Source of the DNA: an uncultured Pelagibacteraceae bacterium
GTDB lineage: Bacteria > Pseudomonadota > Alphaproteobacteria > Pelagibacterales > Pelagibacteraceae
DNA: 23,421 nucleotides
Assembly (NCBI GenBank): GCA_902536205.1
Contig: CACAWM010000007.1
Location: 1 to 23,421 of the forward strand
Direction of reading: 5' to 3'
The notes below the pieces were generated by a model. It ran no database searches. It was not told the origin of the DNA and saw nothing but the letters and a program-made list of their open reading frames with translations. Below, piece by piece: positions 8,318-16,429 of the stretch. Position 1 is the stretch's first letter. Each line of letters opens with the position of its first letter. A program made the translations under genes and the position numbers.

Positions 8318-9911
8318 TTAAATTAGCAGGAGCTTTTTCTTTATAAAGTTTATAATCTAAGCTATCAATTAATGCTTTAAATGATGCTTCAATAATATTT
8401 GGAGATACTCCAACTGTAAACCAACTAACACCTGTTTTATCAGTACTTTCAATTAAAACTCTTGTTGTTGCTTCAGTACCGGTATTCAGTATTCTAACTT
8501 TATAATCAAGTAACTTTAAATCTGAAAAAAAATTATAGTATTTTGTTACTTTTTTAAAATTAGATCTGATCGCATTATCCAATGCATTTACAGGTCCATT
8601 CCCTTCACCGTGACACTCGATTTCTTTTCCATCTATCAAGAAAACTACGCTTGCTTTTGTTTGTATTTTGTCGAATTTTGAAACATTCACATCGTAACTT
8701 TTTACTTTTAAATATTCAGGAACTTTACCTAATAATCTATTAGCTAATAATTCAAATGAAGCATCAGCTCCATCATATGAATAACCACTAAATTCTCTAT
8801 CTTTCACCTCATCCAAAATTTTTTGAATTTTTTGATCTTTAGAATCAATTTTAACTCCATATTGTTCTAGTCTTGATAAAATATTTGATCGACCAGCTTG
8901 ATTTGAAACAATAATATTTCTATGATTCCCAATTGTTTTCGGATCAATATGTTCGTAAGTTTTTGGGTCTTTCTTCACTGCTGAAACGTGAAGGCCTCCC
9001 TTGTGAGAAAAGGCTGAGGCACCAACATAAGCCATATTTTTATTAGGTTTTCTATTTAGTATTTCATCTAACAATCTTGAACATTCAGTTAATGAAGAAA
9101 GTTTATCTTTTTTAATGTTAATTTCGTATTTATCGCTAAAAGATTTTTTTAAACATAAGTTAGGAATAATTGACATCAAATTTGCATTACCACATCTCTC
9201 ACCTAAACCATTAATAGTTCCTTGAATATGTCTCACACCGCTTTCAACTGCAGCTAAAGAATTAGCCACAGCATTTTCTGTATCGTTATGCGCATGAATT
9301 CCAAGATTGTTTCCAGGTATTATTTTTGCAACTTTTGTAACAATTTCTCTAACCTCATTCGGTAGTGTACCACCATTAGTATCACATAATACAACCCATC
9401 TAGCACCATTATCGTAGGCTTGCTTTAAGCAGTCAATTGCATATTCTGGGTTAGCCTTATAACCATCAAAAAAATGTTCTGCATCAAACAAAAATTCTTT
9501 CTTGTTTTTAACAAAATGTTTTGTTGTTTCTTTGATGTTTTCTAAATTTTCCTCTTTTTGGATTCCTAAAGCAACTTTTACATGAAAATCCCAAGATTTT
9601 CCTACTACACAAACTGCTGGTGTATTCGCATTCATTAAAGAAGCTAAACCAGGATCGTTATTTGCACTTCGACCAGTTTTTTTTGTCATACCGAATGCAG
9701 TAAATAAAGTTTGTTGCATTTTGGGTGGGCTTGAAAAAAATTTTGTATCAACAGGATTTGCTCCAGGCCATCCTCCCTCTACATAATCAACTCCTATGTC
9801 TGATAAAACTTGTGCTATCTTATTTTTATCTTCAATTGAGAAATCAACACCTTCTGTCTGAGCTCCATCTCTTAAAGTAGTATCAAATATATATATTTTC
9901 TCTTTACTCAT
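8307..9911 (-). CDS. cimA: (R)-citramalate synthase
   Basis: CimA condenses acetyl-CoA with pyruvate to (R)-citramalate, opening a threonine-independent route to 2-oxobutyrate and isoleucine. The TIM-barrel start IFDTTLRDGAQTEG carries Arg14 and Asp15, HAHND lies at residues 206-210, and GTINGLGERCGNANL follows. The 534-residue length and the C-terminal LeuA-type regulatory domain (from about residue 400) fit the CimA/2-isopropylmalate-synthase-like subfamily. That domain is where leucine or isoleucine feedback usually acts. Homocitrate or isopropylmalate synthase is less likely, given the DGAQTEGVDFS form. The start overlaps the cysS stop by four bases (ATGA). Confidence 0.88.
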   Translation of the reverse strand: MSKEKIYIFDTTLRDGAQTEGVDFSIEDKNKIAQVLSDIGVDYVEGGWPGANPVDTKFFSSPPKMQQTLFTAFGMTKKTGRSANNDPGLASLMNANTPAVCVVGKSWDFHVKVALGIQKEENLENIKETTKHFVKNKKEFLFDAEHFFDGYKANPEYAIDCLKQAYDNGARWVVLCDTNGGTLPNEVREIVTKVAKIIPGNNLGIHAHNDTENAVANSLAAVESGVRHIQGTINGLGERCGNANLMSIIPNLCLKKSFSDKYEINIKKDKLSSLTECSRLLDEILNRKPNKNMAYVGASAFSHKGGLHVSAVKKDPKTYEHIDPKTIGNHRNIIVSNQAGRSNILSRLEQYGVKIDSKDQKIQKILDEVKDREFSGYSYDGADASFELLANRLLGKVPEYLKVKSYDVNVSKFDKIQTKASVVFLIDGKEIECHGEGNGPVNALDNAIRSNFKKVTKYYNFFSDLKLLDYKVRILNTGTEATTRVLIESTDKTGVSWFTVGVSPNIIEASFKALIDSLDYKLYKEKAPANLNEQ

Positions 9912-11257
9912 TTAAATTTCCAAGTTGTCTGTTCTTTTTTATCCTCAATGATTACTCCTTTACTTGCTAGTTCAACTCTTATTTTATCAGCAAGCTTATA
10001 ATCTCCCTTTTGTTTTGCTGCCAATCTTTCTTTAATTTTTTTTTCAATAAATTCTTCCGAAATATCTTTATCTACTTTTTTAAACTCTTCCCACTCGTTT
10101 TTTGTTAAATCAAATAAACCAATTAATTTACAAGCACTATTAAAAAATTTCTTACTTTTTTCATCACCTTTATTTGCGTTTGCATAAAGGTTGTGAATTT
10201 TAGCAATGAAACCAGGGGTATTTAAATCATCAAGTAACGTGTCTATCTCTTTCAAAGGTATTTCTTCATTATTTTCTTCATACAATTGATACCATTTTTC
10301 AATGGTTGCTCGTTGATTTTCTAAAAGTTTATTATTCCAATCTAGTGGTTGACTGTAGTGAGCACTTAATAATGCTAACCTAACGACCTGACCGGAATAT
10401 TTTTTAGTTGCATCAGTTATAGAAATTATATTGCCTAAAGACTTTGACATCTTTTCATTATTAATGGTTACAAATCCATTATGAACCCAATAATTTGCGA
10501 AGTTTTTCGTATTATTGTTACAACAAGACTGGGCAATCTCATTTTCATGATGAGGAAAAATTAAATCGAGACCACCTCCGTGAATATCTAAATTTTTACC
10601 AAGGTATTTTTCACTCATTGCTGAACATTCAAGATGCCAGCCTGGTCTACCTCTTCCCCAAGGCGAATCCCAACCAGGTTCTTTTTCATTTGAAGGCTTC
10701 CATAAAACAAAGTCCATTGGATTTTTTTTTAGGTCAGAAATTTCTATTCTACTCCCTGCTTTTAACTCATCTAAATTTTTGTTTGATAATTTTCCATAGT
10801 CTTTATATTTGCTTACAGCAAAAAAAACATGATTTTTATTTTCGTAAGCAAATCCCTTTTTGATTAATGAAGATGTCATTTCAATCATTTCTTTTACATG
10901 TTCTGTAGCTTTTGGCTCTATCGTTGGTTTTAAACAGTTTAAACTCTTGCAATTTTCATGAAAAATTTTAATCACCCTATTAGTAATTTCATTTATATCT
11001 TCTTTATTATTTTGAGAAGCTTCTATTATCTTGTCATCTACATCTGTAATATTTCTTACGAACGTTACATTTGAATTGTAGAGAACCTTTAAAACTCTAA
11101 ATAAAACATCAAACACTATAAGGGTTCTTGCATTACCTACATGGGGGCTCTCATATACAGTCGGGCCACAGGCATATAAGGAAATCTTTTTTATATTATT
11201 TGGCTTAAATACCTCTTTTTTTCTTGTAAGAGAATTTGTTAATTTTAGGCTATTCAT
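9908..11257 (-). CDS. cysS: Cysteinyl-tRNA synthetase
   Basis: This is a class Ia synthetase that charges tRNA-Cys, 449 residues, near the normal length. The zinc-binding and signature residues are visible: Cys30 in LYACGPTVY, the HIGH-type motif HVGN at 39-42, Cys211 in HLECSAMS, and His236 and Glu240 in FPHHENE. KMSKS lies at residues 269-273. The C-terminal helical anticodon-binding region is present. The start lies inside the end of nadE (8-bp overlap), and the stop overlaps the cimA start. A Cys-tRNA ligase in a biosynthesis operon suggests packing for economy rather than a shared pathway. Confidence 0.97.
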   Translation of the reverse strand: MNSLKLTNSLTRKKEVFKPNNIKKISLYACGPTVYESPHVGNARTLIVFDVLFRVLKVLYNSNVTFVRNITDVDDKIIEASQNNKEDINEITNRVIKIFHENCKSLNCLKPTIEPKATEHVKEMIEMTSSLIKKGFAYENKNHVFFAVSKYKDYGKLSNKNLDELKAGSRIEISDLKKNPMDFVLWKPSNEKEPGWDSPWGRGRPGWHLECSAMSEKYLGKNLDIHGGGLDLIFPHHENEIAQSCCNNNTKNFANYWVHNGFVTINNEKMSKSLGNIISITDATKKYSGQVVRLALLSAHYSQPLDWNNKLLENQRATIEKWYQLYEENNEEIPLKEIDTLLDDLNTPGFIAKIHNLYANANKGDEKSKKFFNSACKLIGLFDLTKNEWEEFKKVDKDISEEFIEKKIKERLAAKQKGDYKLADKIRVELASKGVIIEDKKEQTTWKFK

Positions 11258-11987
11258 TAAATGTACATACCGGTATCGGATTCATTTTGTGTAAATTTTT
11301 TTCTCTTATTTCTAAATATTTTTGATAGTTTGGATCGTCTTTATTTTCCATAGCTTTCTCTAAATCTGCATAACTCATTCCAAGTTGTTCTACGTCGTTT
11401 CTTCCATCATCCCATAGACCATCTGTGGGTTGGGCATTAATTATTTCTTCTGACACACCGAGATGTCTGCCTAATTCCCACACTTGAGATTTGTTACAGT
11501 CAGCTATAGGAGAGATATCGACCCCACCATCGCCGTATTTAGTATAAAAACCAACACCAAAATCCTCAACTTTATTACCTGTTCCTACAACAATTCCATT
11601 ATTTGCTGCTGCTACTTGGTATAAAGTTGCCATTCTCAACCTTGCTCTTGAATTTGCATACCCATGCTCATTATCAAATTTATTTAAAACTTGAGAAAAT
11701 GAGTTAAAGATTTTATCCATCTCTAACAAATGATGTTCAACATTTTTGTATTTTTGTTTTAACCATTTAGCATGTGTCAAACTTAAATCATGTTGAGATT
11801 TGATTTGTTTAATTGGCATTGTTAACACAATTGTTTTTCTACCAGTGTTTGCACATAGAGTACTAACTACAGAAGAGTCTATTCCACCCGATATTCCAAC
11901 TACTAATGATTTTGGCTTATAAGAAGCATTATTGCAATAGTTGTCTATCCAGTCGGTTATTATTTCTGCTCTTTTTTTTATATCCAT
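11250..11987 (-). CDS. nadE: Ammonia-dependent NAD+ synthetase
   Basis: NadE amidates deamido-NAD+ with ATP in the last step of NAD synthesis. The ATP-pyrophosphatase P-loop SGGIDS lies at residues 33-38. GTGNKVEDFGVGFYTKYGDGGVD is the substrate-binding segment, and DCNKSQVWELGRHLGV follows. At 245 residues the protein lacks the N-terminal glutaminase domain, so it must use free ammonia or a separate amidotransferase. Upstream of the ATG, the minus strand reads AGAAAGGTAAGG, a fair purine-rich ribosome site that lies in the loop and arm of a small hairpin (11995-12015). The gene follows aroG by 53 bp. Confidence 0.95.
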   Translation of the reverse strand: MDIKKRAEIITDWIDNYCNNASYKPKSLVVGISGGIDSSVVSTLCANTGRKTIVLTMPIKQIKSQHDLSLTHAKWLKQKYKNVEHHLLEMDKIFNSFSQVLNKFDNEHGYANSRARLRMATLYQVAAANNGIVVGTGNKVEDFGVGFYTKYGDGGVDISPIADCNKSQVWELGRHLGVSEEIINAQPTDGLWDDGRNDVEQLGMSYADLEKAMENKDDPNYQKYLEIREKNLHKMNPIPVCTFNE

Positions 11988-11994
11988 AATTAAT

Positions 11995-12015
11995 ACCTTA
12001 CCTTTCTTTTAAGGT
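11995..12015 (-). promoter_or_regulatory. Small hairpin holding the nadE ribosome-binding site
   Basis: On the minus strand ACCTTA pairs with TAAGGT across a 9-base loop, AAAGAAAGG. The purine-rich loop and the AAGG in the 3' arm are the likely ribosome site for nadE, whose ATG is at 11987. The six-pair stem is weak, so any effect on translation is uncertain. Confidence 0.3.
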
Positions 12016-12018
12016 TTG

Positions 12019-12047
12019 GTCTTAATAATTACAATAATTATTAAGAC
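12019..12047. repeat. Perfect 13-bp-stem inverted repeat across the aroG stop codon
   Basis: GTCTTAATAATTA and TAATTATTAAGAC are exact reverse complements with a 3-base loop. The aroG stop codon (12041-12043) lies in the right arm. No T-run follows on the minus strand, so it is not a standard intrinsic terminator. It may stabilise the upstream mRNA end or bind a protein as DNA. Confidence 0.7.
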
Positions 12048-13417
12048 GCAGCTTGAATAATTTTATTAGATATTTTTGAATTTTTCTTAATTTCTTCAGA
12101 AATTAAAAAAGCTAATTCTAATGCTTGGTCTGCATTTAATCTTGGATCACAGTGTGTTCTATATCTACTAGAAAGATCTTTCTCGGAGATTTTTTGAGCT
12201 CCACCTGTACATTCAGTTACATCTTGACCAGTCATCTCGATATGTAATCCACCAGCATAACTTTTTTCTGCTTGGCTTACTGCAAAGAAATTTTTAACTT
12301 CTTTAAGGACATTTTCAAAGGGCCTTGTTTTAAATCCTGTAGCGGCTTTAATTGTATTACCGTGCATAGGATCACAAGACCAAATAACTTTAAGTCCTTC
12401 TTTTTTTATTACTTGCATTAATTTTGGTAAATATTTTTGAACATTGTCTGCTCCAAATCTTGAAATTAGAGTTAATCTACCAGCTTCATTTTCAGGATTT
12501 AGAATATTACATAAATTAATTAACTCCTCTGGCTTTAATGTTGGACCACATTTAAGACCAATAGGATTTTTTATACCTCTGCAAAATTCTACATGAGCTC
12601 CGTCAAGCTGTCTTGTTCTGTCTCCTATCCAAACAAAATGAGCTGAAGTATCGTGATATTCTCCTGTAGTTGAGTCTACACGCGTCATAGACTCTTCAAA
12701 AGGTAAATGTAAAGCTTCATGTGATGTATAAAAATTTACAGTTCTTAATTTTCTATCGTTATCTGGATTAACTCCACAAGCCTCCATAAAAGCAAGTGAG
12801 TCACTTATCTTGTCTTCAATTTCTTTATATTTGCCTTTAGTTTTATCTTTAATAAATCCCAAGTTCCATAAATGCACTTGTCTAAGATCAGCAAATCCTC
12901 CCTGTGAAAAAGCCCTTAATAGATTTAAAGTAGAGGCTGATTGTGAGTATGCTCTGAATAATCTCTTAGCGTCTGGAATTCTCGCTTTTTCTGTAAACTC
13001 CATTCCATTAATATTATCACCTAAATAACTCGGTAACTCTTTTCCATCTTTTTTTTCAGTTGGAGCACTTCTTGGTTTTGAAAATTGTCCTGCAATTCTT
13101 CCAACTTTTACAACTGGCACCGAGGCTGATGCTGTTAAAACCAAAGACATTTGTAAAAGAACTTTAAAAGTATCTCTAATGTTATCAGGATGAAATTCAG
13201 CAAAACTCTCCGCACAATCTCCACCTTGCAATAAAAAAGCTTTACCTTCAGCTACGTCAGCTAAAGACTTTTTTAAAGATCTAGACTCTCCGGCAAAAAC
13301 TAAAGGAGGATATTTTTTAATTTTACTTAAAACTAAATTAAGTTCCTCTTTATCCTGATAAACAGGAAGATGTTTAGCAGGTAATTTTGTCCAGCTATTT
13401 AAGTTCCATTTTTTCAT
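12041..13417 (-). CDS. aroG: 3-deoxy-7-phosphoheptulonate (DAHP) synthase, class II
   Basis: This enzyme joins phosphoenolpyruvate and erythrose 4-phosphate in the first step of aromatic synthesis. It is the plant/actinobacterial-type class II enzyme: KWNLNSW start, [15 protein letters not shown] with the metal-ligand cysteine at residue 68, [13 protein letters not shown], and [27 protein letters not shown] is near the C-terminus. I chose the ATG at 13417 (458 residues). An in-frame TTG two codons upstream adds only Met-Ile and lies between the promoter and an AGG-containing ribosome site (GCAGGTTGATC). Gene naming varies (aroG or aroF); the class II family is certain. A candidate promoter lies just upstream. 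Confidence 0.95.
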   Translation of the reverse strand: MKKWNLNSWTKLPAKHLPVYQDKEELNLVLSKIKKYPPLVFAGESRSLKKSLADVAEGKAFLLQGGDCAESFAEFHPDNIRDTFKVLLQMSLVLTASASVPVVKVGRIAGQFSKPRSAPTEKKDGKELPSYLGDNINGMEFTEKARIPDAKRLFRAYSQSASTLNLLRAFSQGGFADLRQVHLWNLGFIKDKTKGKYKEIEDKISDSLAFMEACGVNPDNDRKLRTVNFYTSHEALHLPFEESMTRVDSTTGEYHDTSAHFVWIGDRTRQLDGAHVEFCRGIKNPIGLKCGPTLKPEELINLCNILNPENEAGRLTLISRFGADNVQKYLPKLMQVIKKEGLKVIWSCDPMHGNTIKAATGFKTRPFENVLKEVKNFFAVSQAEKSYAGGLHIEMTGQDVTECTGGAQKISEKDLSSRYRTHCDPRLNADQALELAFLISEEIKKNSKISNKIIQAAS

Positions 13418-13432
13418 GATCAACCTGCGATA

Positions 13433-13461
13433 TATATAGAGTATTGCTTTAAAATATTCAA
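13433..13461 (-). promoter_or_regulatory. Predicted sigma70-type promoter of aroG
   Basis: On the minus strand TTGAAT (13461-13456) and TATATA (13438-13433) are separated by 17 bp. A start near 13426 would give a leader of about 9 nt before the ATG at 13417. The -35 element overlaps the arm of an inverted repeat at 13452-13482. Confidence 0.5.
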
Positions 13462-13482
13462 TACAATATTAACTGAATATTT
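13452..13482. repeat. AT-rich inverted repeat across the stop of the carbonic-anhydrase-like gene
   Basis: AAATATTCA (13452-13460) and TGAATATTT (13474-13482) are exact reverse complements with a 13-base loop. The right arm includes part of the stop codon at 13481-13483, and the left arm overlaps the predicted aroG -35 element. It is weak and could be chance. Confidence 0.4.
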
Positions 13483-13897
13483 ACTTAAATGTTTCTACAT
13501 TACTATTTAATGAAATAATTTTTAATTCAATGCTAAATTTTGGATATTTTTTCCTAAATATCTTTTTAATTTTTTGAAAAGAATTTTTGTGTACGTTCGT
13601 TTCATTTAAATTAGTAAAATCTTTTTTTCTATTAATAATTTTTGCAGCACCACAATCACGATGATTAATTACGATAAGTTTTTTAATATTATGCAATTTT
13701 ACTGAAGTTTCAAAATTATCCCAAAATACTTTATGCCATCTTTTAAATTTATTAGCGGTAACACCTATAGCCGATCCTGCGATTGTAAAATGGCTATATT
13801 TTCCAGTTAGTTTCTTTTTTTTTAAGTAATTATACACAATAGGTTGAAATCTTGGATCAATACACGACAAAACCATCGCTTTGTAATTAGACTTCAT
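13481..13897 (-). CDS. Small beta-carbonic-anhydrase-like protein
   Basis: This 138-residue protein keeps the zinc-site pattern of beta-class carbonic anhydrases. SCIDPRF (Cys12, Asp14, Arg16) is the CxDxR motif, and NHRDCGAAK supplies His79 and Cys82 in HxxC. A G-rich strand, FTIAGSAIGVT, lies between them. It is much shorter than usual (about 200 residues), so the outer helices and perhaps the dimer surface are reduced. CO2 hydration is possible but unproven; it may be a zinc protein with another role. The ATG at 13897, two bases after the glmS stop, is preferred over a TTG at 13906 that would overlap glmS. Coupling to glmS is likely. Confidence 0.75.
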   Translation of the reverse strand: MKSNYKAMVLSCIDPRFQPIVYNYLKKKKLTGKYSHFTIAGSAIGVTANKFKRWHKVFWDNFETSVKLHNIKKLIVINHRDCGAAKIINRKKDFTNLNETNVHKNSFQKIKKIFRKKYPKFSIELKIISLNSNVETFK

Positions 13898-13898
13898 C

Positions 13899-15716
13899 TT
13901 ATTCAACCGTAACTGATTTTGCTAAGTTCCTAGGTTTATCTACATCACAATTTTTTAACAAGGCAACGTGATACGCTAGCATCTGCAGTGGTAAAGCTAA
14001 TAATATTGGAGACAATAAATTATCAATGTGTGGAACTCTTAATCCAAATCTTATATTTTCATTAAGAGACTCTTTTTTATAATCTGTAATAAAAAGTATT
14101 TTTCCTCCTCTCGCAATTACTTCTTGCATATTAGACATTGTTTTTTCAAAGTATTTATCTTTTGGCGCAATAACTATAACTGGTAATCCCTCTTCAATTA
14201 AAGCTAAAGGTCCATGTTTCATTTCACCGGCAGGATAGCCTTCTGCATGTAAGTACGATAATTCTTTTAATTTCAATGCACCTTCTAAAGCTATTGGAAA
14301 AGAGGATCCTCTACCCAAAAACATTGAACCTTTTGCAGAAATGAATTCTTTTGCCATTAATTGAACATCACTCTCATCTTTAATACATTTACTAATAGCT
14401 TCTGGCAGTTTTTTTAAATTGCTAATATTTTTAACATAAGTATTTTCTTCAATATCTTTTCTTACAAAGGCTAATTTTAAACATAAAATGTAAAGCACAG
14501 TAAGCTGACCTAAAAATGCTTTGGTCGATGCAACTCCAATTTCTATTCCAGCATGAATTGGTAAAACCCAGTCTGAGTTTCTTGCTATTGTGCTTTCAAT
14601 AACATTTACTATTGAACAAGTTTTAACATTGTTTTTTTTGCAAATGTCTAGTGCAGCTGCAGTATCGGCTGTTTCTCCTGATTGAGATACAAAAATATAA
14701 AGGTTGTTAGAATTAAACTTTAATTTTCTATATCTGAATTCTGAAGCAATATCGATTTCAACATCAATTGAAGTTAATTCCTCAAACCAATATTTAGCTG
14801 TTAAACATGAATTATATGCTGTACCGCAACCGATCAAAACTATCTTGTTAATATTTTTCGGCTCTATTGGAAAATTAAGAATGTTAATATTTTTTTTAAT
14901 ACTATCAACATATTCATCTATACAATTTTTAACAGTATATGGTTGCTCAACGATTTCTTTAAACATAAAATGTTTGTATTCACCTTTATCAGTTTCATCC
15001 TGATTTTCTGACATTGTAAGAATTTTTTTATTTACTTTTTTAAGGTTATCGTCATAAAAACTCACATCATCTTTAGTTAAAACACACAATTCTCCATCAT
15101 CTAGATAAGAAATTTTATTTGTCATAGATTTTAAAGCATATGAGTCTGATCCAATATAATTTTCTTCTTTTGAGTATCCAACAGCTAATGGACTTCCTCT
15201 TCTTGCTCCGATAATAATATTTGAGAAGTTTTTAAAAATTATTCCTAACGCGAAACTACCTTTTAATTTTTTTAATGTTTTAAAAACAGACTCTAATGGT
15301 TGGTTGTTATTTAATGCTTCAGAAATTAATAATGTTACTACCTCTGTGTCTGTTTGAGATTTAAATTTAATTCCTTTAGCCTCTAATTCCTTTTTAATTT
15401 CATCGGAATTTTCAATTATTCCGTTGTGAACCACAGAAACTTGTTCGGTTGAGTGAGGATGTGCATTAATTATATTTGGAATTCCATGAGTTGCCCATCG
15501 TACATGACCGATACCAATGTTACCATTTGTGGGTGTTTTGAAAAGAATTTTTTCTAATTCCTCAACTCTTCCTGAGCATTTTTTTTCATTAATAATATTA
15601 TTATCTAAAGTAGCTAGTCCTGCAGAGTCATAACCTCTGTATTCTAATTTTTTAAGAGAATTTAAAATATTAATTGAAACAGGTTTATTGCTGGCAATAC
15701 CAATAATTCCACACAT
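13899..15716 (-). CDS. glmS: Glutamine--fructose-6-phosphate aminotransferase (isomerizing)
   Basis: GlmS makes glucosamine 6-phosphate from fructose 6-phosphate and glutamine, the entry to peptidoglycan and lipopolysaccharide amino sugars. The N-terminus MCGIIGIASN has the catalytic Cys2 of the Ntn glutaminase domain. The two SIS domains carry SQSGETADT and LGRGSSFPIALEGALKLKE, and HAEGYPAGEMKHGPLAL follows. The C-terminus ends in KSVTVE, with the Schiff-base lysine at residue 600 of 605, as in the family. Its start shares one base with the glmU stop (TAATG). No glmS ribozyme is possible here, because it has no untranslated leader. Confidence 0.98.
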   Translation of the reverse strand: MCGIIGIASNKPVSINILNSLKKLEYRGYDSAGLATLDNNIINEKKCSGRVEELEKILFKTPTNGNIGIGHVRWATHGIPNIINAHPHSTEQVSVVHNGIIENSDEIKKELEAKGIKFKSQTDTEVVTLLISEALNNNQPLESVFKTLKKLKGSFALGIIFKNFSNIIIGARRGSPLAVGYSKEENYIGSDSYALKSMTNKISYLDDGELCVLTKDDVSFYDDNLKKVNKKILTMSENQDETDKGEYKHFMFKEIVEQPYTVKNCIDEYVDSIKKNINILNFPIEPKNINKIVLIGCGTAYNSCLTAKYWFEELTSIDVEIDIASEFRYRKLKFNSNNLYIFVSQSGETADTAAALDICKKNNVKTCSIVNVIESTIARNSDWVLPIHAGIEIGVASTKAFLGQLTVLYILCLKLAFVRKDIEENTYVKNISNLKKLPEAISKCIKDESDVQLMAKEFISAKGSMFLGRGSSFPIALEGALKLKELSYLHAEGYPAGEMKHGPLALIEEGLPVIVIAPKDKYFEKTMSNMQEVIARGGKILFITDYKKESLNENIRFGLRVPHIDNLLSPILLALPLQMLAYHVALLKNCDVDKPRNLAKSVTVE

Positions 15717-16360
15717 TATCTTTTCTTTCTTTTATAGTTTTTAATTTCAACTTGTGATGATCTAGTCAGTGCCAAAGTATTTTTCTTTACATTCTTTGTA
15801 ATCACAGAACTAGCCCCAACAGTACTATTTTTTTCAATATTAACTGGTGCCACAAGTGATGAATTTGATCCTATAAAAACATTATCAGAAATTTTCGTTT
15901 TTGATTTTTTAACACCATCAAAGTTACAAGTAATTGTTCCTGCGCCTATATTTGAGTTTTTTCCAATTGAGGCATCTCCAATATAAGACAAGTGATTAAC
16001 TTTAGAATTTTGATTTATGTTTGATTTTTTAGTTTCAACAAAATTTCCAATTTTAGAGTTACTCTTTAAAACTGTTCCCTCTCTCAATCTGGCATAAGGG
16101 CCTACAACAACATTTTTTTCAATTGTAGTTCCCTCTAAATGGCTAAAAGATTTTATATATGAATTGTCACCAATTTTTACTTTTGGTCCAAAAACTACGT
16201 ACGGTTCTACAGTAACATTTTTGCCAAATAATGTGTCTTTAGATAAAAATATCGTTTCGGGAGCAATTAAATTCACCCCTTTAGTTAAAGCTTTATTTCT
16301 TAAAACTTCTTGAGAAAGCCTATAGGCATTAGCTTTATTCAATTTATTATTTCTTTTCAT
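15716..16360 (-). CDS. glmU: Glucosamine-1-phosphate N-acetyltransferase, GlmU C-terminal domain only
   Basis: The 214-residue product is a left-handed beta-helix acetyltransferase matching only the C-terminal half of bifunctional GlmU. PYARLREG (Arg91), GNFVETKK, NHLSYIGD (catalytic-type His123) and NIGAGTITCNFDG are all intact. Usual GlmU is about 450 residues; the whole uridylyltransferase half is absent. It begins at NNKLNKANAYRLSQ, which corresponds to the helical linker. I chose the ATG at 16360, because a start at 16438 would add residues unlike the family and overlap gph. A promoter and palindrome lie just upstream. It should acetylate GlcN-1-P, so UDP-GlcNAc formation needs another enzyme. 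Confidence 0.88.
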   Translation of the reverse strand: MKRNNKLNKANAYRLSQEVLRNKALTKGVNLIAPETIFLSKDTLFGKNVTVEPYVVFGPKVKIGDNSYIKSFSHLEGTTIEKNVVVGPYARLREGTVLKSNSKIGNFVETKKSNINQNSKVNHLSYIGDASIGKNSNIGAGTITCNFDGVKKSKTKISDNVFIGSNSSLVAPVNIEKNSTVGASSVITKNVKKNTLALTRSSQVEIKNYKRKKR

Positions 16361-16371
16361 TAAAAATTTCT

Positions 16372-16388
16372 TTACATTAATAATGTAA
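16372..16388. promoter_or_regulatory. Perfect palindrome between glmU and gph, candidate operator
   Basis: TTACATT-AAT-AATGTAA is a 7-bp perfect inverted repeat with a 3-base centre. It covers the predicted -10 element of glmU and sits in the divergent glmU/gph gap. The form suits a dimeric repressor site, but no regulator gene is nearby and the DNA is AT-rich. Confidence 0.45.
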
Positions 16389-16404
16389 CTGAAATAAGTC
16401 ACAA
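16377..16404 (-). promoter_or_regulatory. Predicted sigma70-type promoter of glmU-glmS
   Basis: On the minus strand TTGTGA (16404-16399) and TATTAA (16382-16377) are spaced by 16 bp. Transcription would begin near 16370, about 10 nt before the ATG at 16360. The match is moderate. Confidence 0.45.
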
Positions 16405-16429
16405 AATATTTCTTTTTAATACTTTTAAA

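Noticed and set aside
10495..10863. Plus-strand open frame inside cysS
   Set aside because: Antisense shadow of a gene with intact synthetase motifs; no domain or start signal.
14704..15003. Plus-strand open frame inside glmS
   Set aside because: Shadow of glmS, with no recognisable motif.
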